From a bacterium (GTDB lineage Bacteria; SZUA-182; DTGQ01), in contig JBFLZW010000002.1 in assembly GCA_040755755.1 (NCBI GenBank), positions 62,001 through 126,000 of the forward strand: DNA of 64,000 bases, read 5' to 3'. Of this stretch, positions 8,674 through 17,251 are shown in pieces; position 1 is the stretch's first letter, and each line of letters starts with the position of its first letter. The notes under the pieces were generated by a model, which was given only the letters and a program-made list of their open reading frames with translations, was not told where the DNA came from and ran no database searches. The translations under genes were made by a program, and so were the position numbers.

Positions 8674-9375
8674 TTACTGGATATTATTATTATACGATAG
8701 CTCGACTACCGTGTCAGCAATTCTCTTCACCTGATCCAGGTAATGGGAAACCGTCAGGATGGTGCAATGTTCTTTAATGTTCAGCAAAAGCTCCTCAATG
8801 ACAGCTCCGGCTTTGCTATCCAAAGATGAAGTGGGTTCATCGAGGAGCAGGATTTCCGGTTCCAGAACCAGTGCCCGGGCAATACAAAGGCGTTGCTGCT
8901 GCCCGCCGGATAGAGCAAGTGCACTGTCTGCCAGCCGGTTTTTAACTTCCTCCCACAGATGGGCATTCTTCAGAGCCTGTTCAACCTTGTGACCGATGAG
9001 ACTTTTGTCTTTTATTCCAGCCAGTTTTAAGGGAAAGGCGACATTTTTATAAATGCTCATCAGCAAAGGATTGGGCACCTGAAAGACCATGCCGACCGTC
9101 CGCCGTAATTGCGGCAGGGGATAGGACCGGCTATAAATATCATGGAAATTCCCATTAAATTTAATTTCTACCATCCCCTTCATTTTAGCCCCTGGTATGC
9201 CTTCCCACAATCGATTGAGGGTCATCAGAAAGGTCGATTTACCGACCCCTGAAGGACCGATGATGGCAGTGATGGAATTTTCGATAAACTGGACTGTAAT
9301 ATCGCGAAGGACATAGTGATCATGGTATGAAAAATAGAGATGCGCAGTTTTTATCTTTACCGTCTTCTCATCCAT
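8674..9375 (-). CDS. PstB-like ABC transporter ATP-binding protein
   Basis: About 233 residues from Met at 9375, which sits 5 bp after the permease stop; an upstream extension of 26 residues would overlap the permease. Walker A GPSGVGKST, Q-loop FQVPNP, signature LSGGQQQR, Walker B ILLLDEP and the switch histidine in VSHY are all present. It is closest to phosphate (PstB) ATPases. The Q-loop continues LLMSIYKNVAFPLKL instead of the usual PFPKSIYENVAYG. It energises the two permeases encoded just upstream. The ligand is discussed under the binding protein. Confidence 0.85.
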   Translation of the reverse strand: MDEKTVKIKTAHLYFSYHDHYVLRDITVQFIENSITAIIGPSGVGKSTFLMTLNRLWEGIPGAKMKGMVEIKFNGNFHDIYSRSYPLPQLRRTVGMVFQVPNPLLMSIYKNVAFPLKLAGIKDKSLIGHKVEQALKNAHLWEEVKNRLADSALALSGGQQQRLCIARALVLEPEILLLDEPTSSLDSKAGAVIEELLLNIKEHCTILTVSHYLDQVKRIADTVVELSYNNNIQ

Positions 9376-9380
9376 AGGGC

Positions 9381-10262
9381 TCAGACGCGATAGAGGATTT
9401 GATAGGCCAACTGCCTTTTGATGACAAAGGCAAGCAGAAAGAGAACAATGCAAATAGTCAGGAGAATGAGCGAAGCTCCATATCCGGTCAAAAGTTCCCG
9501 GGTGTTTGAATATTCGGAGGAGATGTAATAGATGTAAAATGGGAGCGCTTCATAGGGTGAAAGCAAAGACCTGGGCAATCCGGCTGTAGCCACGACGCCG
9601 GTGAGCATGATCACGGCTGTGTCTTCTGCACAACGGCCGATGGCCAGGACAAGGCCGCTCAGGATGCCTGAGAGCGATTGAGGAATGAGGACATAAAAGA
9701 TGTTCTGAAGCTTTGTGCCCCCCAGAGCCAGGGCTGTAAGGCGTGTCTTTAAAGGCAGGCTTTCCAGAGAAACCTGAGTTGCGCGAATGATATATGGCAA
9801 GACCAAAAAAGAGAGGGATAGACTGGAGATCAAAAGGGAGGGATAGATGCGCTCGGAGTAGTGTTTATGCAGGAAAACAGCCAGGGCAAATCCTGAGAGA
9901 CCAATCACGATCGAAGGAATGCTGGCCAGAATATCGAAAAAGAGATTGAAAAAGGTTTTTGTTTTACCCTGAGCATACTCCGCCAGGTAGATGCCGCAAG
10001 CCAGTCCCACCGGAGCCGCCCAACTGACAGATAAGACTACGAGACAGATGGTCCCTGCCATAGCCGGAAACAGGCCGTGAAAGACCTGTTTCCGGAAAAT
10101 GAGCGCTTCGAGAGGCCTGGTTTCACCAAAGACAAGCTGCATATTTACCGTGCCAATACCTTTGAAAATCAGATAACCGATAATATACGAAATAACGCTT
10201 ACCAGAGTTATTCCACATATCCACGAAAAGACTACCACCAGCTTCTCTCCTGCCCGGTTCAC
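9381..10262 (-). CDS. PstA-like ABC transporter permease
   Basis: A 293-residue membrane protein with about six helices. The EAA-type cytoplasmic loop lies near residues 185-215 (TALALGGTKLQNIFYVLIPQ). It is homologous to PstA, which forms the phosphate channel with PstC. It overlaps the upstream permease gene by 4 bp (ATGA-type coupling) and is followed within 5 bp by the ATPase, so the three are co-translated. Confidence 0.87.
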   Translation of the reverse strand: MNRAGEKLVVVFSWICGITLVSVISYIIGYLIFKGIGTVNMQLVFGETRPLEALIFRKQVFHGLFPAMAGTICLVVLSVSWAAPVGLACGIYLAEYAQGKTKTFFNLFFDILASIPSIVIGLSGFALAVFLHKHYSERIYPSLLISSLSLSFLVLPYIIRATQVSLESLPLKTRLTALALGGTKLQNIFYVLIPQSLSGILSGLVLAIGRCAEDTAVIMLTGVVATAGLPRSLLSPYEALPFYIYYISSEYSNTRELLTGYGASLILLTICIVLFLLAFVIKRQLAYQILYRV

Positions 10263-11125
10263 CTTTTTTCTCTCCCATCCCCTGATCCTGACAACGACCG
10301 GGCTCCCAAAACAAGAATGGTCGTAAACAGATAAAGCACTATACCACAGGCAAAGATGGATTTAAATTCCAGACTTTCATAATCAGCGGCGAACACCAGG
10401 GCGATGTGAGATGTCAAAGTTCTGGCTGAATCCAGAACCGAGCCGGGAATCTGAATTGCATTTCCGGCAAGCATCAAGGCAATAAGGGTATCGCCGAGAG
10501 ATCGCCCCAGGGCAAGAATGAACCCGGTCAGGACACCCCTAAAGGCGCAGGGCAGGATGACATACAGAAATTTTTGCACTTCGGTTGCGCCTAAAGCGTC
10601 AGCAGCATCACGGTAGGATTTTGGCACATGATCAAAGCTATCGGTGAAAAACAGGATCATGGTCGGAGAAATAAGGACCGCCAGCATCAATGAAGCGGAG
10701 AGGATGCACATTCCTGAACCGCTCTGGAACATTTCCCTGATTCTGGGAACCAGAAGGAACACGCCTACAAACCCATACACAACCGTGGGTATGCCTGTCA
10801 TAAGCTGAACCGCTTTTCGCAGGAACCGGCTGAATATTGCGGGACCAAGAACACTGATCAGTGCGGAACACCCCAAACTCAGCGGAAAAGCGAAGACCAG
10901 GCTCAAACCGGCAATAGTCAGCGTGCCCGCGATCATGGGATAAATACCGTATGAACCGGAAGCGGGTTCCCACGGCTGAGCCAGGAGGTCAAAAAAATGT
11001 CCCCCTCTGATGAGAGGGAGACCCAGGAACACCATGAATCCCAAAATGATAATAGTTAGAGAAACACTGACCACTGCCGAGAGGAGAAACAGTTTCTCGG
11101 CGATCTTTTCACGGATGGTAACCAT
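10259..11125 (-). CDS. PstC-like ABC transporter permease
   Basis: A 288-residue membrane protein with about six helices. The PstC-type loop DAADALGATEVQKFLYVILPCAF, followed by the GFILALGRSLGDT helix, is clearly visible. It pairs with PstA in the inner membrane. It lies 15 bp after the binding-protein gene and overlaps pstA by 4 bp. No phoU or phoR neighbour is present, unlike typical phosphate-regulated pst operons. Confidence 0.87.
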   Translation of the reverse strand: MVTIREKIAEKLFLLSAVVSVSLTIIILGFMVFLGLPLIRGGHFFDLLAQPWEPASGSYGIYPMIAGTLTIAGLSLVFAFPLSLGCSALISVLGPAIFSRFLRKAVQLMTGIPTVVYGFVGVFLLVPRIREMFQSGSGMCILSASLMLAVLISPTMILFFTDSFDHVPKSYRDAADALGATEVQKFLYVILPCAFRGVLTGFILALGRSLGDTLIALMLAGNAIQIPGSVLDSARTLTSHIALVFAADYESLEFKSIFACGIVLYLFTTILVLGARSLSGSGDGREKR

Positions 11126-11140
11126 GTGAATGGGCTGTAA

Positions 11141-11977
11141 TCATTTGACCGGGATAAAGCCATTGCTTTCAACGATCTTCTGACCTTCGGGCGTGAAAAG
11201 ATAATCGATGAACTTTTTCGTCAGACCTGAAGGCTGGCCTTTGGTATTGCTGTACAACCCTCGACTGACGGTGTACTTGCCCTGTTTTACGTTATCCAGA
11301 GTTGGCAATACCCCATCGAAAGCTACCGGGGCCACCGTCTCATCGATATGGCCCACAGAGACATAGCCTATGCCATAAGGATCCTTTGCTATGGCTGATT
11401 TCATTGCTCCGTTGGAGGCGACAAAATTGGCTTTGGGAGTGATCGCCCCCTTGTCGAGGGCCTTTTCCCAGAAGACTTCACGGGTACCGCTTGCCTCGTC
11501 TCTTGTATAGACATTAATTCCCTTATCTGCTCCGCCAAGGAGTTTCCAGTTGTCGATCTTCCCTGAGAAGATATCAATAACCTGAGCTTTGGTCAGCTTT
11601 TTCACTTTGTTATCCGGATGATTAATGATACCTACACCGTCAATGGCCCACTGGAATATCGTGAGATTATACCTGGTAATTTCCTCATCGGTGGGTTTGC
11701 GTCCGGAATTCCCTATCTGGACCAGACCTTCCCCTACCTGCTTGATTCCAACCCCCGAACCACCACCGGCAATGGTTATCTGAATATCCGGATTGACCTC
11801 CATAATCTTTTTGGCCGCCTCCTGCATCACCGGAATATGAGCTGTACCTCCGGCTATTTTCAAGGTTCCCTTTTCATCCCTGAAGGAGTCCAGTTCTCCA
11901 GCCTGTAAACTCATACCTGCGCCAATGATTAAACAAATCGTCATCGACAATGCAATCAGAATATACTTTCGCTTCAT
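11141..11977 (-). CDS. PstS-like periplasmic anion-binding protein
   Basis: A 278-residue protein with a signal peptide (residues 1-26, ending SLQAG) and the PstS/PBP-like fold: AGGGSGVGIKQV near residue 70, DEASGTREVFW near residue 165 and a C-terminal LFTPEGQKIV. The phosphate-contact segments differ from ordinary PstS. The GST(T/A)-x-x-P loop reads AGGTAHIP, and the SSRP-x-x-x-EE loop reads SGRKPTDEE. With its place inside the selenium block, this raises the possibility that the ligand is another oxyanion such as selenite. Phosphate remains possible. Confidence 0.8.
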   Translation of the reverse strand: MKRKYILIALSMTICLIIGAGMSLQAGELDSFRDEKGTLKIAGGTAHIPVMQEAAKKIMEVNPDIQITIAGGGSGVGIKQVGEGLVQIGNSGRKPTDEEITRYNLTIFQWAIDGVGIINHPDNKVKKLTKAQVIDIFSGKIDNWKLLGGADKGINVYTRDEASGTREVFWEKALDKGAITPKANFVASNGAMKSAIAKDPYGIGYVSVGHIDETVAPVAFDGVLPTLDNVKQGKYTVSRGLYSNTKGQPSGLTKKFIDYLFTPEGQKIVESNGFIPVK

Positions 11978-12029
11978 GACACTCTCTCCTTACCTGATGG
12001 TGATAATCGTAGAACTGGCAATACCAGTT

Positions 12030-13175
12030 TTAACTGTTATTTCTCATATAAGACTTCAGGACCTTGATGGCAATATCGATCTCCCGCTCGGTGTTAAAGT
12101 AGGAGAGGGAGAACCGGACCGTGCCGTGGGGAAAGGTGCCCAGGGTCTGGTGCGCCAGAGGCGCGCAGTGCAGGCCCGGCCTGGTGCATATTTCCCACTC
12201 GCGGTCAAGGTAATGGGAAACCTCGGAAGCCATTGCCCCTTTCAGATTGAACGATACTACAGCCACCCGGTCGGCTTCGGGAGCATAAACCTGAGCTTCA
12301 TCGATTTGCTTCAGCTTATCGAGCAGATAGTGTGTCAACTGATGCTCCCGGTCGATGATCTGCTCAAGCCCTTCGGCCAAAATGAATTCAATGCCGGCTG
12401 CAAGACCCGCGAATCCCGGAGTATTGACTGTCCCGGCCTCGAATTTATCCGGTGGAAAGTCCGGCTGGACGGTCTTTTCCGACAGGCTGCCGGTGCCGCC
12501 GCACAGAAAAGGCTCCAAGGTATCAGTATCCCTGATGATCAGAGCCCCGGTTCCCTGCGGTCCGAAAAGATGCTTATGCCCGGTTATGGCCAGAAAATCG
12601 AATGGGGTCCTGGCCAGATCGATCTGTATTGCCCCGGCACCCTGGGCAGCATCGACCAGAAGCTTCACCCCCCTGGACCGGCTTACCTGGTATATCCCAT
12701 CCAGGTCAAGCTTTGTGCCGCATACATTGGAAGCGGCGGTAACCGCAATGAGCCTGGTGTCAGCACTGATGGCTGCTTCGATCTTTTCCGCAGATACCAG
12801 GCCGTTTCTGTCTCCCTCGACAATGGTGAGCCTGATCAGGCCCTTGTCTTTCAGGCGGTTGAGCGGCCTCAGAACGGAATTATGCTCCATCGAGGTGGCT
12901 ATCGCCTCACCCCCTCCCGATGCCAGCGTCCCGTAAATAGCCAGATTCAATGCCTCGGTCGCATTTTTGGTCAGGATGATTTTTTCCGTTTCGGGAAAGT
13001 TGAAAAGCTCACCAATGGCCTCACGTGCCCGATAGATAATCTCGGCAGCCCTGATGGACAGAGAATGCGAAGACCTGCCCGGATTGGCATTGGCATGCTT
13101 CAGACAATCGACCATAGCCTCGATCACTGATGGAGGCTTGGTGCCCGAAGTGGCTGCATGGTCAAAATAAATCAT
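12030..13175 (-). CDS. Cysteine desulfurase (class V aminotransferase, NifS/SufS-like)
   Basis: A 381-residue PLP enzyme. It starts IYFDHAATSGTKPP and carries the PLP-lysine motif ITGHKHLFGPQG near residue 198, a catalytic cysteine loop RPGLHCAPLAH near residue 335 and a C-terminal GTVRFSLSYFNT. The family removes sulfur from cysteine, and several members release selenium from selenocysteine or pass it to selenophosphate synthetase. Directly upstream of it are yedF, the activase and the double-cubane reductase. A sulfur/selenium mobilisation role is therefore an inference from context. Confidence 0.88.
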   Translation of the reverse strand: MIYFDHAATSGTKPPSVIEAMVDCLKHANANPGRSSHSLSIRAAEIIYRAREAIGELFNFPETEKIILTKNATEALNLAIYGTLASGGGEAIATSMEHNSVLRPLNRLKDKGLIRLTIVEGDRNGLVSAEKIEAAISADTRLIAVTAASNVCGTKLDLDGIYQVSRSRGVKLLVDAAQGAGAIQIDLARTPFDFLAITGHKHLFGPQGTGALIIRDTDTLEPFLCGGTGSLSEKTVQPDFPPDKFEAGTVNTPGFAGLAAGIEFILAEGLEQIIDREHQLTHYLLDKLKQIDEAQVYAPEADRVAVVSFNLKGAMASEVSHYLDREWEICTRPGLHCAPLAHQTLGTFPHGTVRFSLSYFNTEREIDIAIKVLKSYMRNNS

Positions 13176-13215
13176 GGCTGGTTCTCTGTTTGTGTTCTTT
13201 GCTGAAAGTGGGTAC

Positions 13216-13863
13216 CTAAATCGTAATCACTTTGGCTGATTTGAGCAAAGTTTCGGAAATATCGTACATGTTGGAAATCCTGCCAGCGCCAAGCTCCTGG
13301 GTGAGATTGAAGTAATTCAGGCAGGTTCCGCAGACCAGAAGCTCAATCCCTTTCTCTTCAAGCTCCTGCAGGCAGGACAGGGTCGGGGCTCCTTTAACCG
13401 CCAGTTTCACTCCGCTGTTCATGAAACAGATGGTTTTCGGCTGGACGGACAGATCCCGGAGAGTAGCGACAAACGCATCGAGAAGGTTCATGCCCAGCTC
13501 ATCACTGCCGGACCCGATCCGGTCCCTGGTGATAAAAACCGCCGTCCCGGTTCCGGAAGGATGATCGGTGCAGGAGTAATCTTCAGGCGCAAGCTCCACG
13601 GCTGACAGAGCGGTTTCCCGGCCAGCAGCCGGACTCTTTTGATCAGAGCCGCCCCTGGTATAAATGTGAAATTCGTTCCCTCGCTCTTCCACCCGGTCAA
13701 TTTCAACCCCATTGCGCGTAAGAAACCGGGTGACATTCTCCTTCGAGGCCGCGCTGCTGACCATCACCACAAGAGGCTGACCAGCCGCCTGCTCGAAAGC
13801 TTCCTTTGTTTTCACTACTGGTTTGGGACAATCCAAACCCCGTGCATCAACCGTTATAGCCAT
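13216..13863 (-). CDS. yedF: YedF-type sulfurtransferase-like selenium metabolism protein
   Basis: A 215-residue two-domain protein. Residues 1-70 are TusA-like with the signature DARGLDCPKPVV (Cys12, the persulfide/perselenide carrier position). After a linker, residues 105-215 form a DsrE-like domain ending with a conserved VCGTCLNYF pair of cysteines. This long architecture is the version that co-occurs with selenocysteine systems. It lies between the activase and the cysteine desulfurase, so it could carry sulfur or selenium from the desulfurase. The biochemical role is not established. Confidence 0.85.
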   Translation of the reverse strand: MAITVDARGLDCPKPVVKTKEAFEQAAGQPLVVMVSSAASKENVTRFLTRNGVEIDRVEERGNEFHIYTRGGSDQKSPAAGRETALSAVELAPEDYSCTDHPSGTGTAVFITRDRIGSGSDELGMNLLDAFVATLRDLSVQPKTICFMNSGVKLAVKGAPTLSCLQELEEKGIELLVCGTCLNYFNLTQELGAGRISNMYDISETLLKSAKVITI

Positions 13864-13882
13864 GCGAAATCTCCTTATGTTC

Positions 13883-14008
13883 CTGCTGACTCCCAGCTCC
13901 TGACTTCTGACTACTCTTCACTGGCCACTGATCACTGGCCACTGGTCACTCTCTCCTGACTCCTGGCTTCTGGCTTCTGGCTCCCGACTCCTGACTCCTG
14001 ACTCCTGC
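13883..14008. repeat. Dispersed low-complexity repeat (family C) invading a gene end
   Basis: The stretch consists of GACTCCTG, GGCTTCTG and ACTGATCACTGGCCACTGG motifs in imperfect tandem. It supplies the last codons of the activase gene and most of the spacer to yedF. It is the same material as at 5195-5262 and 20262-20360. Confidence 0.75.
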
Positions 14009-14778
14009 TTTAAAGCATACACTGCCGCACCAAGCGCGCCGATAATCTGGGGATTTTCCGGCACAATCAGGTTTCCTCCCAGCCGATCCTCCAGAAGTTT
14101 TACCAGACAGGGATTCAGGGCTCCGCCACCGGCAAAGAGTATTGGCCGCCTGCGGCCAAGCCGGTTGATCATGGTCTCTATCCGCTCGACTACGGATTGA
14201 TGAACCCCCAGGGCAATGCTTTGAGGGTCTTCGCCTTTAGCCAGCAGTGAAATCACTTCAGATTCAGCAAAAACCGTGCACATGCTGGTAACCTTGATCA
14301 AACCGCCAGCCGTAAGAGCGAAAGCTCCAAACTGGCCGATGTCAATCTCGAACGAATGAGCCATGATCTCCAGAAACCGGCCGGTTCCGGCAGCACAGCG
14401 GTCATTGATGCCGAAATTGTCAAAGGAACCATTCCCGTCCAGAGCAATGACCTTGGTGTCCTGCCCCCCGATATCGATCACCATCCGGACATCCGGGTAC
14501 AGGTAATGCGCACCCAGGGCAAAGGCTTTGATCTCGGTTATGGTCTGATCAGCCAGGTCTTTCCGGGCAAGATGCCGTCCATATCCTGTGGCCACAATGC
14601 CGGGCCGCCCGGCCGCTTTCATAATGCCTTCTTTTTCCAGGGCGCGGCGAAGCTTTTCCAGAGGATGAACACCGCCATCCATAACCTGAAAGGCAACCAG
14701 GCCACTCTGGTTCAAAATTACATACTTGGCCGTCCGGGAACCAAGATCAATGCCTATGGAAGTCATACACTGTGGCAT
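13918..14778 (-). CDS. CoA-substrate-specific enzyme activase (HgdC/BadF family, [4Fe-4S] ATPase)
   Basis: A 286-residue ASKHA-fold ATPase. IGIDLGSRTAKYVI near residue 10 binds ATP, DIGGQDTKVI near residue 103 is the second phosphate motif, and DRCAAGTGRFLEIMA with SMCTVFAESEVISLLA provides the two cysteines that bridge a [4Fe-4S] cluster between two subunits. It donates electrons, driven by ATP, to the partner encoded immediately upstream. The normal family end is at AAVYALK. The final 27 or so residues (from QESGVRSREPEARS on) are encoded by dispersed repeat and are probably non-functional. Confidence 0.88.
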   Translation of the reverse strand: MPQCMTSIGIDLGSRTAKYVILNQSGLVAFQVMDGGVHPLEKLRRALEKEGIMKAAGRPGIVATGYGRHLARKDLADQTITEIKAFALGAHYLYPDVRMVIDIGGQDTKVIALDGNGSFDNFGINDRCAAGTGRFLEIMAHSFEIDIGQFGAFALTAGGLIKVTSMCTVFAESEVISLLAKGEDPQSIALGVHQSVVERIETMINRLGRRRPILFAGGGALNPCLVKLLEDRLGGNLIVPENPQIIGALGAAVYALKQESGVRSREPEARSQESGESDQWPVISGQ

Positions 14779-14794
14779 TGTATCATATCTTATC

Positions 14795-16069
14795 TTACGG
14801 TTTAATCCGCTCCAGAAATGCCTCGATCCTTGTCTGAATCTGCCCCGCGTCTTCGGCGGTGTAGTCAGTCTCGATCTTCAGGACCGGAAAGCCTGCCTCT
14901 TTCAGCGCCTTTTCAACCCTGGCGTACTCCACGTTATAGGTATGGCAGAACTGAAGGGTGTTATAGATCACGCCATCGGCATGATACTCCTGAGCATACT
15001 GGATTATCTGTTCGGTTCGCTCATGGTTCGGAGTAAAACAGGAGCAGTTTATCGACAGGTATCTCTGAGCCAGAGCATCCAGTTGGGCATTCAAATCCGC
15101 CGCCGACTCATCGACCAGGGTTTCGAAATAGCGGGTCCCCGTGCAGGCTTCCTCGACCACTACCGCTGCCCCCAGGCTTTCGATGATATGATGCAGTTTC
15201 CAGTTGGGCACCACACTCGGACAGCCGGAAAGCATAATGCGGGGGGCATCCTTGGCAAACGGGCTGATGCCTTGTGCAATCCGGCCGGTCAGCTCTCCGG
15301 TCAGTTTATCCACCGAAGCGGTAAACCGGGCAACATCATCGTAAAACGCAACCTGTGAAATCAGCAGGGCATCTTTTCCACTGATGGGTGAGGGCTGACA
15401 CTTTCGGGTTTCATACAGCCTGGCCAGGGCCCTCCTTTTATTGTTCATGAGCTCGATGGCTTTTTTCACCGCATCAAAGCTGATTTTCGTCCTTCCCGCC
15501 TCCTCCAGCATTTTCACCAGCCTGTCAAGCTCTGCGCGATATACTCCCCGGCCTGCATCATCCTTCCTGTGGGGGACCTGCACGACCCTGGTGGGAACGA
15601 AATCGTTTAAAATTTCCCAGGCTTTCTTTTTGCCGTCGCAGGTGGTTTCTCCGAGCAGAAAGTCAGCGGATTCAAAATAGGGGCAGATTTTCGCCAGCTT
15701 AAACCCGACCGATGACTTTATCAGCGGGCAGATGTTTCTCGGCAGGTATTCTTCCGCCTTGGAGATGGTGAGGTCCGCCCCGCCGCACAGGCCGATCGGA
15801 AGACCTCCAGCCGCAAGGATCAACTCATCGGGGATGAAAAGACAAAAAGCTCCGGCAATGAATCCTCCCCTGGCCTTGTGCTCCAGGAGCTCCCTGATAC
15901 GAAGACCATGAACCTCGCTCAGGACAAAGTCAAAATACTCCATAGCTTCGGGCCGGTTATCCTGCTTCAGGTAAATGTCAGAATAGACCTGCCCAAGAAC
16001 GTTCAGAAGGTTGCAATGCGGATCAAGATCAATATTCAGGCTTCTCCACATATCGTCGTAATTACTCAT
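14795..16069 (-). CDS. 2-hydroxyacyl-CoA dehydratase-family protein, likely double-cubane-cluster reductase
   Basis: A 424-residue protein of the HgdB/FldC family. Cysteines expected to bind clusters are visible in NICPLIKSS, KICPYFES, ETTCDGKKK and LQFCHTYN. The length, the GGLPIGLCGG motif and pairing with a single activase rather than a two-subunit dehydratase fit the double-cubane-cluster proteins. Those use ATP-driven electrons from the activase to reduce small difficult substrates (acetylene and hydrazine in vitro). It lies 16 bp upstream of the activase. The physiological substrate is unknown, and placement in the selenium block is suggestive only. Confidence 0.8.
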   Translation of the reverse strand: MSNYDDMWRSLNIDLDPHCNLLNVLGQVYSDIYLKQDNRPEAMEYFDFVLSEVHGLRIRELLEHKARGGFIAGAFCLFIPDELILAAGGLPIGLCGGADLTISKAEEYLPRNICPLIKSSVGFKLAKICPYFESADFLLGETTCDGKKKAWEILNDFVPTRVVQVPHRKDDAGRGVYRAELDRLVKMLEEAGRTKISFDAVKKAIELMNNKRRALARLYETRKCQPSPISGKDALLISQVAFYDDVARFTASVDKLTGELTGRIAQGISPFAKDAPRIMLSGCPSVVPNWKLHHIIESLGAAVVVEEACTGTRYFETLVDESAADLNAQLDALAQRYLSINCSCFTPNHERTEQIIQYAQEYHADGVIYNTLQFCHTYNVEYARVEKALKEAGFPVLKIETDYTAEDAGQIQTRIEAFLERIKP

Positions 16070-16086
16070 TATCTGCCCTCGTTACA

Positions 16087-16359
16087 TTAGATGAATTTGA
16101 ATTTCTTCTTCTTTTCCGCCTCATCATCCCTCTCCCACCGAAAAATCTGATCGATCTCCACCTGGCTGTCGGTGAGGATTTTTTCAATCTCTTCCCTTTC
16201 CGGCCAGGGCACCTTGCAGCAAAAACCGCAGTTGGAGCTGAATTCCCTCGGCACCGGGATCATTTCCGGTTTTCTGCCGCTCTTGTCAAGCACCCGTTTG
16301 GCCTTCAGGGCAAAATGGGTGGTGTGAAAGGTGATGATTGCATAGACTGCCATATACAA
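16087..16359 (-). CDS. DUF3343 protein, putative Se/S carrier-like
   Basis: A 90-residue protein containing YAIITFHTTHFALKAKRVL, the DUF3343 start, and the cysteine motif SSNCGFCCKVP near residue 46. Family members are small, share the CGxxxK-like motif, and often sit near selenium or sulfur metabolism genes. It is 17 bp upstream of the double-cubane reductase gene. The lysine-rich tail (KKKKFKF) is unusual but short. A role as a carrier of selenium or sulfur is inference from neighbours. Confidence 0.7.
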   Translation of the reverse strand: MYMAVYAIITFHTTHFALKAKRVLDKSGRKPEMIPVPREFSSNCGFCCKVPWPEREEIEKILTDSQVEIDQIFRWERDDEAEKKKKFKFI

Positions 16360-16495
16360 GCCTCGGAATGAGGAAAAATCAAAGCTGCACCAGGATATTG
16401 CTAATACTCGATAATACCCAATAGTTTTGGGAAGTCAAGGGCATTATTGAAGAAATCTATAATGCCTATAGATGTATTCAATATCACGGTGGTGC

Positions 16496-17251
16496 TTATT
16501 TCCGTTCCGCGGCAGAATCGCCGGTGATGGATAGAACTACAGAGATAACCACCTCCGGTGTGGTTTTACTGTCTGTTTTAACAACTACCTGACCACTCGT
16601 AAGGGAGCTGTTGTCCATTGCTTTTGCTGACACAATAATCGTCAGGGATTCGTTCGGTTTGAGACTTGCCGGCAGTTTGGTCTGCTCCGATGCTGCTTTG
16701 GCTGTAACAGCAGCGGCAGGAGTGGTTTCAATCGATAAAATCGACATGCTCTCCTGGCCGATATTCTTCAGCACAACCTCCTGAGTGGCATCCTGGTCCT
16801 TTGCTGCCCGGTTGAAATAAACATTGGCAGGAGTGGCTTCCAGATCGACTTTGACTAATGCTTCAATAGTTATTTGCGTAATTGGATTAACCGGGTCATT
16901 GGAATGGACATAGATGACTTTCTGTTGTTTCCCCTTGCGATGGGCGGAATTGAAAGTGACTTTAATCTGCCCGGTCTCACCCGGATTGATTGTTTTTTGA
17001 GAAAGCACAGCAGCGGTGCATCCGCAGGATGTCTTTACTTGTTCGATGTTCAGCGCCTGGTCTCCGGTATTCTGAAAGGTAAAAACATGGGTAACCGCTT
17101 TATTCTGGTAAATTTGCCCAAAATCGAACGAGGCATTGGAGAATGCGATACGGGGGGCGGCTGCGGCAGGTGCCGGACAGAATACGGACAACACTATGGG
17201 AAAACTTATCAGGAGGACTGATAAGACTATTAAGGTTCTATTCTTTTTCAT
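16496..17251 (-). CDS. Secreted DUF1573 (ASH-like) protein
   Basis: A 251-residue protein with a signal peptide (residues 1-32, ending APAAAA). The first domain is DUF1573: FDFGQIYQNKAVTHVFTF then TSCGCTAA, the hallmark SCGCT. A second immunoglobulin-like beta domain covers about residues 135-245. The start overlaps the end of selB by 14 bp, so the two are translated together. The 16360-16495 spacer downstream holds nothing recognisable. Function unknown; the family is common in Bacteroidota and delta-type bacteria. Confidence 0.78.
   Translation of the reverse strand: MKKNRTLIVLSVLLISFPIVLSVFCPAPAAAAPRIAFSNASFDFGQIYQNKAVTHVFTFQNTGDQALNIEQVKTSCGCTAAVLSQKTINPGETGQIKVTFNSAHRKGKQQKVIYVHSNDPVNPITQITIEALVKVDLEATPANVYFNRAAKDQDATQEVVLKNIGQESMSILSIETTPAAAVTAKAASEQTKLPASLKPNESLTIIVSAKAMDNSSLTSGQVVVKTDSKTTPEVVISVVLSITGDSAAERK

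Noticed and set aside
9376-9453. Upstream start for the PstB-like ATPase
   Set aside because: Would overlap the permease gene and adds residues not found in the family.
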